Source: Kappaphycus alvarezii
Lineage: Eukaryota > Rhodophyta > Florideophyceae > Gigartinales > Solieriaceae
DNA: 64,000 nt
Assembly (NCBI GenBank): GCA_002205965.3
Contig: NADL03000683.1
Span: forward strand, 186,001 to 250,000
Direction of reading: 5' to 3'
The notes under the pieces are model-generated. The model was not told the origin of the DNA, made no database searches, and saw only the letters and a list, made by a program, of their open reading frames with translations. The stretch's first letter is position 1; every line of letters starts with the position of its first letter. A program made the position numbers and the translations under genes. This document shows positions 10,701 through 22,158 of the stretch, piece by piece.

Positions 10701-13514
10701 AGCGACGTCAAGTTATAGATATCATTCAACGAGCCAGCAATAAGTTCGGAGGGTTTGCACCGTCCCGACTTATTCTCAACGAGGGCGCTTGGTCCTTTGG
10801 GAAACAATTCATCCCATTTGTCTGGGTCAAGTCTAGATGTCATTGACACTGCCTTGACAGGTGCATCTGCCCCTCTTGATTCTACATTTCTAACCGAAGC
10901 CTGCTATCGAACAAAACTTAACCGTCTCCTCATCCCCATCGAAGCATAGCTGCTCGTTAGTTTCGAGACATTAATGATGTCTCTCGCGCCATGACTTGAA
11001 TTAATGATCCTTAAAGCTTGGCATCGCATGTGATGGGATCTTGTGTACATCATACATGCTAATAAGTACGGTGCTGCACGCAAACACTTGAAGAATCCTA
11101 TGTAGTCCCAAAACGAACGAGAACATGACTTCACGACTTGCAGAGCCAACTGAATTGGAAGACTGTTTCGAACATCTGGGCTGAATCCCTGAGCAATCGG
11201 ACACAAGTTTGCGGTCCAGACATTTGCAAGAGAAGGTAATAAGCCTGCATTTCCGGTTCGTTGGGGATGTCGGTAAATTCTCTTCACGACGCAAGTCGTA
11301 CATTTCCCGCAGCGATATTAGGCACTTATCTAGCTGCTCTAGGTTCTGCTTCGAGGAGAACACCGCCGGATCACTGCCTGCCAACCGATGCTCTGAAAGG
11401 ATATGAAATCGCACACTTTCCTCGTGAACCTTAATGCAAGTATCGTCACGCACACCTTGATATGTGAAGTCTTGCCGTAAAGAACGGGTTCTGTCGCGCA
11501 CGAACTTGTGAATTTCCGTGAATGACTCCCCTTCTGTGTCACACACAGCCTTGAGGTGTTCCATCGTTTTCAACAAAACGGGCGGGGGCGTATATCCTCG
11601 GGTGTAGGCTCCTCGCTAATGGCTGCAGAGCGGCGATACTTCTTCACTGCTTTTGCGGGATCAGGATCGCTTCCTTTTCCACTTTCAGTTTCAAAGACTG
11701 ATATATCACGCTGCAGGATGCGTTCCTCTATCTCCTTCGGGGCACATGGTCTGACATGTCCCAACAAGTTGAACCGCATCCTTAATGTCAATTTGTTCGC
11801 TCTTTCGCCAGCCTTCACCAGTGTCGGTGGGTTTTCGAACTACTGTTTTTGAGGCTCGGCTCCTGGCCAGATCCTCAGATATTCTCGGTTGAGGAGGCTG
11901 TCTTCGTCCAGACTCAGAGCGCATGTTCCTGTTGTTCCTGTTGGATTTGGCAGTCCGCCTCCTCTGGATTCCCTCTCCTTCTCAGCAATGTCCTTCTTCA
12001 GTCGCTCGATTTCAGACAACCTTTTCTCTTCAGCTGTGCCTCGGCCACCCCTCCCGCCATTACTTTCCCACCCTCTCACCCCTCTTGCAGGCCCGTCTCT
12101 CCTGGTTTCTCTCTCCGGGTGCGACGCGGCATGACTGTTCCCATTTCCAACTTCACCCATTTCTTCCTCATGCACCTCAAACGGGACCTGATCAGTATCC
12201 ACTGGGGCATCATTCATCGAGTGAGATTCAGGCATTGGCGACGGAGCTTGCCATCTCGCTCCTTGGCCAGCGTCATTCCAGTTCGAATTCGCCCCTCTCC
12301 AGCATCATTACTTTGACCATCGGCATGAGGGGGCCTCGTCCTGTAGCTAACCTGCAACTTTTCTCCATTGAAAACGGCAAACTGTGCAAAGCTGTTCTAG
12401 CCGCCTCAACATGTCCGAATGTAATAATCGCCGTCCTTTTCACACTGCCGCGATGCGGTCTCGAACGGATGCTGACGGAAACCACTGAATTCCGGGAAAT
12501 ACTATTAAACAAGTGTCTTACAGCATCCTCCGAAAAAGTTCGACCGGAACATATGAAAACAGCAACTCCCTCGATTCAGGTACCGGTTGCGGGGGTGCCC
12601 TCTGCGTATCCATACGATCGCCACCGGTAGATGTGCCCCTGAAATACGACATCGTCAACTGCTCGCCTTCAAAATTGCGCCCCTCGACATAGCAATGGAC
12701 GCCTCTTGCGGGGTGGCAAACGACACCATGGCGGTACGTCGGCTGTCCGGCCCCTCAATGAGCCTCTCATGGTCACTCTCAAGGGCGTGACACCTGGAAT
12801 TGCGCCGAAATGTTTCATAATCACGCCCTCTGAAAACAACAGTGGCGGCACGCCTCGCACCAGAACAGCCTTGGCCAACACCCTCGGCGGGCGATCGCCA
12901 GGAGCAACACGAGAATTCGATGCGGGTGGTGCAAACGGATCATTGCGTGTGTCAGGGTTGCCAAAGTCACTGGCACCGGCGTTTGAAGAGGAACCGGCGG
13001 GAAAATGATTGCGAGTGTCCAGGTTTGATTAGAGGCTGGTGCAAACGGGTCCTTGGCGGTGCTGGCAAAGGCATCATCTTGTGTGGACTTGTTGAAGGGA
13101 TCATGACGCGACGTGTCATAACGGGGTGGAGCGGTTGAACGGATCTCTCGGGCAGTATTGAAAGGATCCCCCTGGTATTGGGAGGTGGGTTAGCATTTTG
13201 TGAGGCGAAAGGGTCGCGTGTGAAAGAGGTTTCATGGCGTTGTGGAAAAGAGTTGTCAGCCGGTGAAAACGGGTCCGGGGCAAATGAAGGGGGATCATGG
13301 GAACGAAACGGCGAGTTGGCAGAAGGGTTACCAAAGGGGTTAGAGTTTGGAGCAGAGGAGGGCAAAGGTGCAAACGGATCTGACGGGGCACTGGCAGAGT
13401 TTCTGCGAAAGGGATCATTGGGTGTAGCGAAGGGATCTCTGGGAGTTGAGTCAGATGGCCAGAGCGGTAGCCAGAGCCGGAGTTGTGTGCGGGGCGGTTA
13501 CCGAAGGGTTGCAT
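7730..13514 (-). CDS. SAC3/GANP (MCM3AP-like) mRNA-export protein, copy 1, frame-disrupted
   Basis: Reading down the minus strand from an ATG at 13,512-13,514 (MQPFGNRP) come: a nucleoporin-like FG/NPF-rich N-terminus (to about 13,000; NPFGNP visible); an RRM-like fold around 12,880-12,670 (VLVRGVPPLLF, IMKHFG); a second RRM-like stretch around 12,510-12,270; a basic/acidic linker; the SAC3 core around 11,925-10,920, with GTCQTMCP at about 11,741-11,766 (plus coordinates), AVKKYRRSAA, RFHILSEHRLAG and ALRIINSSHG; a disordered linker; a coiled coil around 10,060-9,830; and a GANP-type C-terminal domain ending at 7,730. The order FG, RRM, SAC3, coiled coil, C-terminal domain matches vertebrate GANP, and about 1,900 codons matches its usual size. 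GANP is the TREX-2 scaffold linking transcription to nuclear-pore export. The frame changes many times, so this copy is either decayed or contains sequence errors. Confidence 0.8.
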
Positions 13515-13822
13515 CGTGACGTGGAGGGATAGCGTTAGACTGTGGTGAAAAAGGATGAAGAATGAAGTGTTGGGTATGCTGGGGTAGTTGTTAGTGGTGT
13601 GAGGAAAGCGCTGGGGCGAGAGTCGGGGGTGAGGCAGGGCTTCCGGCTCACTCCGGGGTTTATATAGAGTCGAGTGAAGGGATATGGCAGCTGCCGAGAA
13701 CAGACAAAACGTGATTGCAACTAGCTCATCACAATGTCTCCACTGACAAAATATTGTGACTGAGGAGATGAAGAATGCGATGTGCGCTACGCTGCCTAAT
13801 TCAAATTTAAGTGCTGCTGGAT

Positions 13823-14939
13823 TAATTGCAATAATGCAACGGTATCGTGATTTCGATGGTCGTTAAAGATTCTTCTGTAACCAAAGAAATTAATTTTCGG
13901 ATGCTCCCATCTAATTGATCCTCCTGAAGTAGCATCTATGTAAAGGAGTATGGACCTACTGTAAATATGTTTGGTAGACATTCTTAGACCAGGTAATCCA
14001 TTCAAATATTGCAGCAGTTGGAACTTAAAATCCCTTGATACTCTTTCTTTTTCCATTTCTTTCTGCTGCAGTCCTTCGCGAGGTAGTCATCAACTTTTTC
14101 TCTGACAAATTGCACTACGGACCATGTTTTGTGTATCTGTTTCTCAATGTTCTTATTATTGCTTAGAAAATAATCATCCATAGATACTTTGAGTATGGAT
14201 AGGACTTTCATTTCTATTTAATACCCTTCGGGTTTGTCTTTCAACAAAACCTGAAATTTCTTATGTTTTTCCTTTAGTACTTCGGAAAAATTGGAAACAT
14301 GATTATGCACATGTGATAATTCCTTGAGAATGACTTCATTGAGTCAAAAATTCTGATGGTAGACCTACTTGATTGCTTAAAGCAAAGTTTTTAACAATTT
14401 TTCAGTCTAATTCTTGTAAATGTGTTTCTTTTATAAAGTTTTTATAATATTCTTCGTTACTTCTGTAAACAAAAAAAGTCCATTAGTAACTTTTGTGGTT
14501 TTGTATGGTCCTTGGTAGCGGTAAATCGGCGGAAGAAAGATACTTAACGCTCACTATCTCACAACATGTGGGACAAAACCAATAGGGTGCGTCGGTAGCC
14601 ACTAACAAAAAGTGGACCTAGAACCCAGATGAGCACCGCAGGAACACGTATATTCGCCTAAAGAGGTTGCGAGTATAGCACTAGTGAAGGGGTAGGTCCT
14701 CTGCGCGGGAGCTTAACCTTAAGGGGGATAAAGGGGTCCCCGTAGAGATGTCAACAGCTTACCCTTACAAATTTGCGACTCATACTCCTGCCGTCCTACG
14801 TACAAGGTGAGCTACCCTACTGCAACTACTGTAAACCTACAGTACTGTACGTTGCTCCTAAAGGACACATGGCCCCACTGCCGCCACCTCCTTGATCCAC
14901 CAATAGGAGCTATCTAAACTAAAATATCTAGCTAATTAG
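13823..14939. other. AT-rich spacer at the end of copy 1
   Basis: Sequence composition changes abruptly at the duplication boundary. Two minus-strand frames (13,796-14,056 and 14,002-14,211, 86 and 69 codons) have protein-like composition but match nothing I recognise. The stretch from 14,220 to 14,939 holds no recognised gene; a TACAGTACTGTAC motif lies near 14,841. Confidence 0.4.
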
Positions 14940-14940
14940 C

Positions 14941-15045
14941 TAACGCTCCACCAGGTGCCCCCACATGGGTCATGGCGGTCCAGTCCACTCTCCCCGGCTT
15001 ACGGCCTCCACCAAGGTGACTCGTCTTGCAACCAGCACTATCCAA
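14941..15045. repeat. Terminal direct repeat, left (LTR remnant)
   Basis: About 100 bases here, centred on GTCATGGCGGTCCAGTCCAC, resemble 21,957-22,060 in the same orientation, at the two ends of the gypsy fossil. Substitutions between them suggest considerable age. Confidence 0.6.
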
Positions 15046-15125
15046 TCCAGGTGCTACTATACTACAGAAACTCCTCCTAAAGTAGCGACACGTCCTCGTG
15101 GCACGCTCGATATAAGATCAACTTT

Positions 15126-16593
15126 TTGGTTTTGAGTCCTATTGTCCCCTCTTCATTCCGGAAAACGCCAGTTACAAATTCATCCAACGGTTTCCAAAAG
15201 TGTATCCATCCCCTCATGTCTCAATCGCCGGACTCTCCCCTTAAAGCGACGCGTGCGCCTCAGGTCCTTTCGAACTCACCCGCAAACTCCCTACTACGCT
15301 TTCTCGACTTCCCCCTCGCCTCCCAGTGCATCATGCCCGATCCCAACAAGCCTTACTCATTTTACGCCTACATCTCACCTCGTCAGAGTTCGGCCTATCC
15401 GGTTCCGATGATCGCCTCTGCACCTGTTCCGGCCTTGTCGTCCGCTGTTCCCATGCCAACCATCCCGATAGCGCCGCTAGCCTCTTCCTCCTTATCTCTC
15501 CCTTCGGTGACCAAGATCTAACCAATCGGGTGAACTCCCCTGCCACCGTATTCTCTTCTCGGACTGCACCCGCGGCAGCCGCGCCTACAAACGAAATCTA
15601 CACTGGTGCCTGGGTTCCGACCGGCCCGTATCCCGATCCTTATGCCACGTCGACGCCCGGGTCCTCCTCTCGGTTGAGTAACGAAATCTCTCTTGAGGAT
15701 GAATACTGCACTCTCTGTTTGCATCGATTTGATTTGGAGCGCCTCGATTCCGCAAACACGGTGCAGGGCCGCGATCAGTGGACAAAGCGCAGAAAAACGC
15801 TCTTCCGAAACGGCGAGTTGGCGATGCGGCCACCGACTTGGAGTTCCTGCGCTTTCCCGCCAATAAGAAGTACGTCCAACGCCTCGACCATCTCTTGCGC
15901 TATCCCCCTGGGAACTATGAACCCCTCAAGGCGCGAATCTCTTTCATGCTTCTCCCGTCCTTTCGATCACCAGTGGCGGTTTTCCGAGCTGTGGACGGGT
16001 GATATGGAAAGCGAGACTTGTCTTCGTCAGCAACAGAATCACTTTGGGTTCCACAACATCGAGTTTTGGATGATGCCGGGTCACCTCTGTGGGAAGCTGT
16101 GTCCGACATATCCGTATTGGTGTCGCGACATTGAGGTTCCTCGCTGGATGCCGACTCTAACTCCTCCGGGTTTTCTTTACTTCGGGAGTCGGCTTCTCAC
16201 TCCAGGTGCCTTCTCCGTCCTGGTGGAGACAATCGGCAGGTCGGAGTTCCTGGTGAGCGCTCCTGGCTTTTTGCGTCTGCGCCAAGAAATGGTGTCTGGT
16301 TCAACTTTTGGAACCACGAAGCGGGATACCACGCGACCTTCGAGCTCCCCGGTGGGTGCCTCTTTCGTTTGTTGACCACCTTAATGGAAAGCACCACCGA
16401 AATGGGGATCGAGCTCATCCTTCTTGGTATGAACTTCACTGCTTCTTGCGTCGATCTACATTTTGCGGTGGTGCGCGCCTACCTTTGGAAGGAAAATGAA
16501 ACATGGGTGGCGCTCAAGTCCGACACTGAAATGAAGTGGACGCGCGACAGTCAAAAATGGTACCTCCTACCCAACGGGAAAGGCATTTTATAG
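15126..16593 (+). other. Plus-strand coding-like segment inside the gypsy fossil
   Basis: Several plus-strand frames here have protein-like composition, opposite in direction to the pol region. Examples are a Pro/Ser-rich frame at 15,126-15,521 and frames at 15,326-16,375 and 16,369-16,593. The last contains hydrophobic and Trp-rich stretches such as AVVRAYLWKENETW. I recognise no domain. It lies between the end of the integrase region and the left terminal repeat. It could be an extra antisense ORF of the element, a captured host fragment or an older nested insertion. From 16,600 to 18,080 only short, unconvincing frames are present. Confidence 0.35.
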
Positions 16594-19500
16594 CATCTTA
16601 ACAATTCTTCGGCGTATCGCTCCTACCCCATCGTGTCAACGGCACTTCAACACGGAGGAGACCCAGATACTCAGCTCCCCTTCTCGACTACGCCTCCTTC
16701 ACCGACGGCGGCTCCTAGTGGTGGTGCAAGGGGTAGTCCGTATGGAGATCCGTCTCCACTGTCTCCGCAGGTCGATTATCTCGTGGGAGTTCCGGCTGTT
16801 CAAGAAATACTTGCGACTCTGGTGCCGTTTGAGCCTAGGGTGGACCGCACAGAGGCCCTTCTCGCTGATCCCCAAGAGTTGTGTCAAAGTCTTCATGTCC
16901 CTGCGCCTGATTGGGTGGGACAAGAACTCGAGGTGTCCCGCCCTTGAGCGGGACGCTTTCGCCCTTGAGGGATGGTTGCGTAACGAAATCACAAAGATGT
17001 CGGCGGCGCAAGCGAAACGCGTTCAAGAACCGTCGCTCTTGGTGACCCACCTCCATCAGGAATCTGTGTCGTACCCTATTCTTTGGGAGAACGTTACGAC
17101 TCTCCTACTGTACCCTGCCTTCTCCTCCAGGTGGCAGGCTCAGATGACGAAATGATTTCGCCGTGCCCACAGGGATACATCCTTCTCTGTGTACAGCACG
17201 GCCTCCTTGGGTGACAATGACTCTCGGAAGGCCACTGTCCTTCCATTCAAGAGATCCTCCCTTTTTTTCGATGACCTTCTCTTCGTTTTTCTAACCCCAA
17301 TGGGGTGAATGCGTTCTTCTCTGGTGAAGACTCCGACGGCCTTAGGAGTACCCCATGCTCAGAGTTTGCCACCTTCAGAACAGTGTTCTATCTACCAGGC
17401 GTCGTCAAGGCCTAGCTTACATATCGGCGAATCGTTTCCTCTTGGCAATCCCTTTTCAAACCCTTCAGACGAGACTTGTCTCACCTTAAACGTGCTATCG
17501 GCCTTACCCTTGGCGAGGGTCTCTCCTTTTCTTCATACTGAACCCCAAAAGGCGTGATACGTAGTCGTCGCGCGCCACATTTATTAGTGAAATCGGGCGA
17601 TATCGCTCCTATCTCTCTGCTTAGGTGGTACTATATGGGTCGGAAACCTTCCCGATACAGCATTTCTCGCCTATTTATGACTTCGATAGGGTAACGCGTG
17701 CTTCTCCCCTTAATGATCCCGAAAATCGTCTTTACTCCCTCCTTAGGGTGCCGGTTTATCGCCGGGTGCCTTCAGGATACAGTCTCCTAACAGAGATACC
17801 TCTCCGGGAGGGGTTTTCGTTTCGCTCGCCAATATTGGACGATGAAGTGGTGTGGAACGTAAGTTTCATATAACCACTCATCACCCTTAGGGGCGTAGTC
17901 GAACCACATAACACGTTATTTGTACCCGAACTCGTGATGCCGATGACTCACGAGCTTCTCCACGGGATACATGTCGCTCTCCAACGGGGGTTACGCCCCA
18001 GGTGGAGCCACTCTATCTTCCTCTGGTGCATTATTCGCATTCCCCTCGGATGTAGATATATCTTATTCCTGTACAGTAGGCGATACCTAGACTCTGCCCT
18101 GGCTCACAGTAATGGCGATGAAGTTCTCCTCTATTGTAATAGAGTGCGAATGCACTTTCAACACTTTAAAGGGGCCCGTCGTCTTCACCATCAAATTGGC
18201 GGATTTGATATTTTTCTTCCTCTTGGGAATCTTCACCCTCAAGGCACCGCTTCTTGAAAGTGGGACAATCAACGTAAACTAAATCGTCCACTTTCACCGT
18301 CAATGGAGTCAGAGCTCTCTTATCAAAAGCCGCTTTGTATCGCCTCTGGGAGTCATACGTTTTCCTCTTCACCTTCCGGAGAGAATTCGCAACCTCTCGG
18401 GGTGCGTACTTCTTGAAGTCCGCGGGTGCCAATTACTTGTTCGCCAAATTGGATAAGTACGCTGATGGGAGACTCGTCACGTGAGTAGGCGGTGGATGAC
18501 GCGTTAGCACCAAATCAAATGGCGTCTTCCCAATCATTTGATTCACCTGATGGCTTTACGCGTGCGAGAGAGGCCCCAATAGGCGATTCCAATCCTTCTA
18601 GTTCTCGGCAACGTAATTGCCGGAGGCGTTAAACGATCGTTTTGTGTAATCGTTCAACTTGACTGTTCGCCCTTGGGTGATACGCTGTAGTAAAATAAAT
18701 TTGCACCACTATGAGTTGACAGACAGCCAAAAAGAACTTAGGGGCGAGCTGTGGCCCATTATCCGTTAGGGGATAAAATGGTACACCATGAGGCTAAACC
18801 CAATGGGTAAGAAAGGCTTGGGCCACAGTTGTTGCCCTAGTGTCCTTCAAAGGAGGGCTTCGGTACAGATTCGAAAAGCTATCGGAGATCACCAAAACAT
18901 TGCGGTCCCCATCATCTGTTCGGGGGAGAGAACCGAGAAGGTCCATTCCCAGAACTCAAATGGGCCGGCCACCCGGAGCAACTCAAGATAGTCTAGGTGA
19001 CTCCTTATGGCGCCTCTATTCTTGACGCAGCTCCCGCAATCTCCTACGGTGCGAAAGACGTCACTCGCCATTTTCGGCCAGTAAAATTCTCGCCGTAAGC
19101 TGTAATACACCTTCGAACCTCCTGGGTTCCCGAAAAATTAGAGTGTGAGCGCGAGCGAGGATATTCACCCTCATCGACTCCAGTACGACCTCCTGCAAGG
19201 TGTCATCCAATTTAGACAACCGAGCAAGGAGTCCGCTCGCCCCGAGGTGATAGGGTGACTGCTCCTGTTCGGCGAGCGTCATCGATTACGGGCACAAAGG
19301 GTCTTTTCGTTGCGTCTACAAAATCTCCTTAAGAGTAGCCGGCGGCTCCGAGTCAATGGTGCTCGCGTCTCCTCGGAGGTCCGGTATAGAGAAATAAACT
19401 GGGGCGTCCACGTCGTACCCCAAGGTGAAGCACGGAATCTACTCATCCAAAGGTGACTAATAGCTCCCATTGGTGGCCAATCTAGACATAGCATCCGCGA

Positions 19501-21956
19501 GTTTGTGTCTCCTGGCTGGATTGCATCGTAATTCAAAGTTTAAATTCGCTAATCGGAGTAGCCACCGGGCCAACCTCCCGTTACAGTTCGTAATATGTAG
19601 CAACCACTGTAACAGTTGGTGATCCGCGCCAAGGATTAAGCATTGCCCTTGAAGTTGAAGCCGTAAGGTGATGACGCTCTATAGTACAGCAAGGAACTCC
19701 CTTTCGGTGGCACTGTATTTTCTCTCCGCTTTAGGCAGCGTACGGATCCAGTATCCTATAGGTGACAGCTCTACTAAAGGTTGCTCCTGTAGCAAGCAGC
19801 AACCAAGCTGGCGATTGCACGCGTCTGTGTCAACATAAAACCTTTTATTTGTCTTTGCGAGAGACAACACCTGGGGTGACTTCAGCGCCTTCTTTAACTC
19901 CTGAAACGTTTCGAACTCCTCGCGGGTGAGCAATTCAAATTCAAAGGGCTGGTCCTTTGACAGCTTCTTCGTCAAGGGATGAGCGACGCGCGCATAGTTC
20001 TTGAAGATCCTTCTATAGGAATTGCATAAAACTAGAAAGGAGCGTAGTTTCGTCTTATTTTGAGGTGGCCGAGCCTTATCGAGCGCCTTTAGGTTCTTCA
20101 ATGCCAGTTCAAGTTTGCGCTGGCGCACAACATGTCTCAGGTAATCCACTGCGTGCTCGCAGAACTTGCCCTTCTTCAGCTTCAGGGATGATGCGACCGC
20201 CTATAGGAGTGATAAAACCGCACGAAGGTGTTTGAGGTGCTCTTTTCGGTTCTTAGAGTACTCTTTGACGTCTTCCAGATACACCAACGCGTACTTCCAC
20301 TCGCACCTTGAAAGAATGATGTCAACCGCCCTCTGAAAGGTGGCCGGGGCATTCTTTAACCCGAATGGAATGCGGAAAAAACAGTAAAGAACAAGAATGG
20401 CAGGTGACCGATGTCTTTTCTCAGTCAGCGGGATCGATGAGTACTTACCAATACCCAGTATTTACAGTCTACTGTAGAAAAAACCTCGGCGTCGCCTAAG
20501 GAGTCGATGTACTCCTTCATTCTAGTGATAGTATAAGCGTCGCGCACCGTAAAGGAGTTCAGGTGCCGAAAGTCCACACAAAACCGCGAAGACCCATCCA
20601 GCTTCTGAATAAGCACCACAGGAGTTGCCCACTCCGCTTGGGACGGCTCGATAACTCCCTCTTTGGAAAAATAAGTCCGGGGGGCACTGACGGACGTTCC
20701 ATAAGAGATGCTTGTCATACGAGGTGTCATTGTTCGGCGAAACAATCCTCCATTTTGATCAGGTTCGCGCGCCTCTCTCCTAAAAAATGACGTCCCACCG
20801 TTGGGTCTACAGTAAGAAAATCGCCAGTGAAATGCTCCAGACTAGAGCGTATCCAGCACAATCTTGTGGAAATGGTAGAAGTCGTGGTAGACGTGGGCGA
20901 CGACACAAATAAGGTGTGATAAATATCCTACTGGAGATCAGTCAGCTGTCGAGGCTGCAGATCCGCAGACTCCTACGAGGAACCATCTTCTTCCTTTTCT
21001 TTGTTCCAACCTTGTGTCTTTCTTTATAGACAAAACACCTCTTTGCTTCCTCGCTAAAGCCGGTCGGGAGTTACAATAAGAATCCCCCAACGCCTGGGCG
21101 TAATGCTTGAGCTCCATGAAGGTGACCTTCTTGCTCGTTGACGGATGATTTCGGACGGTGGCCTGAATGTTCGGCGACAATCCATCCACAAAAATCGACT
21201 TCAGAACATCGATCCACAGCGACGTGCCTTGGCTCGAATCAACTCCGCAAAGGTGGATTCCGTCATCAACCCTCCATTCCTCATCGAAATCACCTGATAG
21301 TAGGCCTTAGCAATCACGTCATCGGTGGCATACGTCCTCAGGATGTATTTCACCGCTTCGGGGTAAGTAGGCACCAGGTATTCTTCCTCATGATCATCGA
21401 TCACCATACTCCTCGAGGTGTTTAGACGCGACTACAAATTATCCTTTGCTGACCAGTCCATAAAATTCCGAAATAACAACAAGGTGAGACCTTCACTGAC
21501 GTCGCTGTGATCACAGGCGTTCTATAAACCTATTAGGAATCCCAAACCCGTGATAGGGTCCTTTCCGGTAAACCTTTGGGTGGGCATCTGCACAGCCAAC
21601 CTTTTGAGATACGACGACACCTTTTTGGAGACACTACTCGAATACGATGACGAACGGTCATTCAACCAATAGGACTTGTAATTCAAAACTCAGGAGAACA
21701 ATCCATTCAATGGTATGGTACGTTCAATCCTCAACTTCGATCAATGCCTCCGCCTCTCCTCACCTGAACTGGAGTCCGAATCCGATCCATCTAAAATCCC
21801 TGAGGAGGACTACGAACTCCCCTTTGACTTCTTTTTCTATTTACTTGACCCCTTTGACTTCTTCTTCTTGCGTTATTTATTCCCTCGACGACCATTTTCG
21901 CGGCGATCATGGCACGGCCTAGAATCAGACGAGCCCTATGGGTCACCATCAGGGTG

Positions 21957-22060
21957 ACGCTCCACTAGGTGCCCCTGCATAGGTCATGGCGGTCCAGTCC
22001 ACTTTTCCCGGCCTACAGCCTCCACCCAGTTGGCTCGTCTTACAGCCCACACTGCTTGTG
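21957..22060. repeat. Terminal direct repeat, right (LTR remnant)
   Basis: Partner of 14,941-15,045; both contain GTCATGGCGGTCCAGTCCAC. Similarity falls away after about 100 bp. Confidence 0.6.
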
Positions 22061-22158
22061 TACTACAGAATGGAGGTGCTCAATCAACAAAAGTGCCACT
22101 GTAGTATAGTTGCAGGATCAGGAAGTGGTACATATGGATAAAGGACCAAGGGTGTACA

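Larger units (their letters stand above)
1..13822. repeat. Large direct duplication, copy 1 (left end outside window)
   Basis: This segment repeats at 22,159-34,338 in the same orientation. Base 1 corresponds to base 22,159, so the left boundary lies outside the window. Homology stops sharply at 13,822, where copy 1 changes to unrelated AT-rich sequence and copy 2 continues into different DNA. The copies are nearly identical over about 6,490-8,520 but carry many small indels over about 10,000-13,000. Copy 1 has two insertions that copy 2 lacks, at 4,148-4,594 and 5,240-6,345. The contents are an AT-rich tract, LINE fragments and a SAC3/GANP gene. A false duplication from divergent haplotypes cannot be excluded. 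Confidence 0.95.
14940..22060 (-). mobile_element. Ty3/gypsy LTR retrotransposon fossil, broken
   Basis: A gag-pol order is readable on the minus strand: gag-like region (about 21,410-20,940), reverse transcriptase (about 20,750-20,200, with VDFRHLN and FSTVDCK), RNase H (about 20,150-19,680, with FYVDTDA), integrase with a zinc-binding region (about 19,110-18,890) and an integrase C-terminus (about 18,430-18,090, GPFKVLK). This order is diagnostic of Ty3/gypsy. Direct repeats of about 100 bp near both ends are probable LTR remnants, but full LTR limits are unresolved. The element is heavily broken, with more than ten interruptions, so it is an old fossil. It lies between the two large duplicates. 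Confidence 0.75.
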
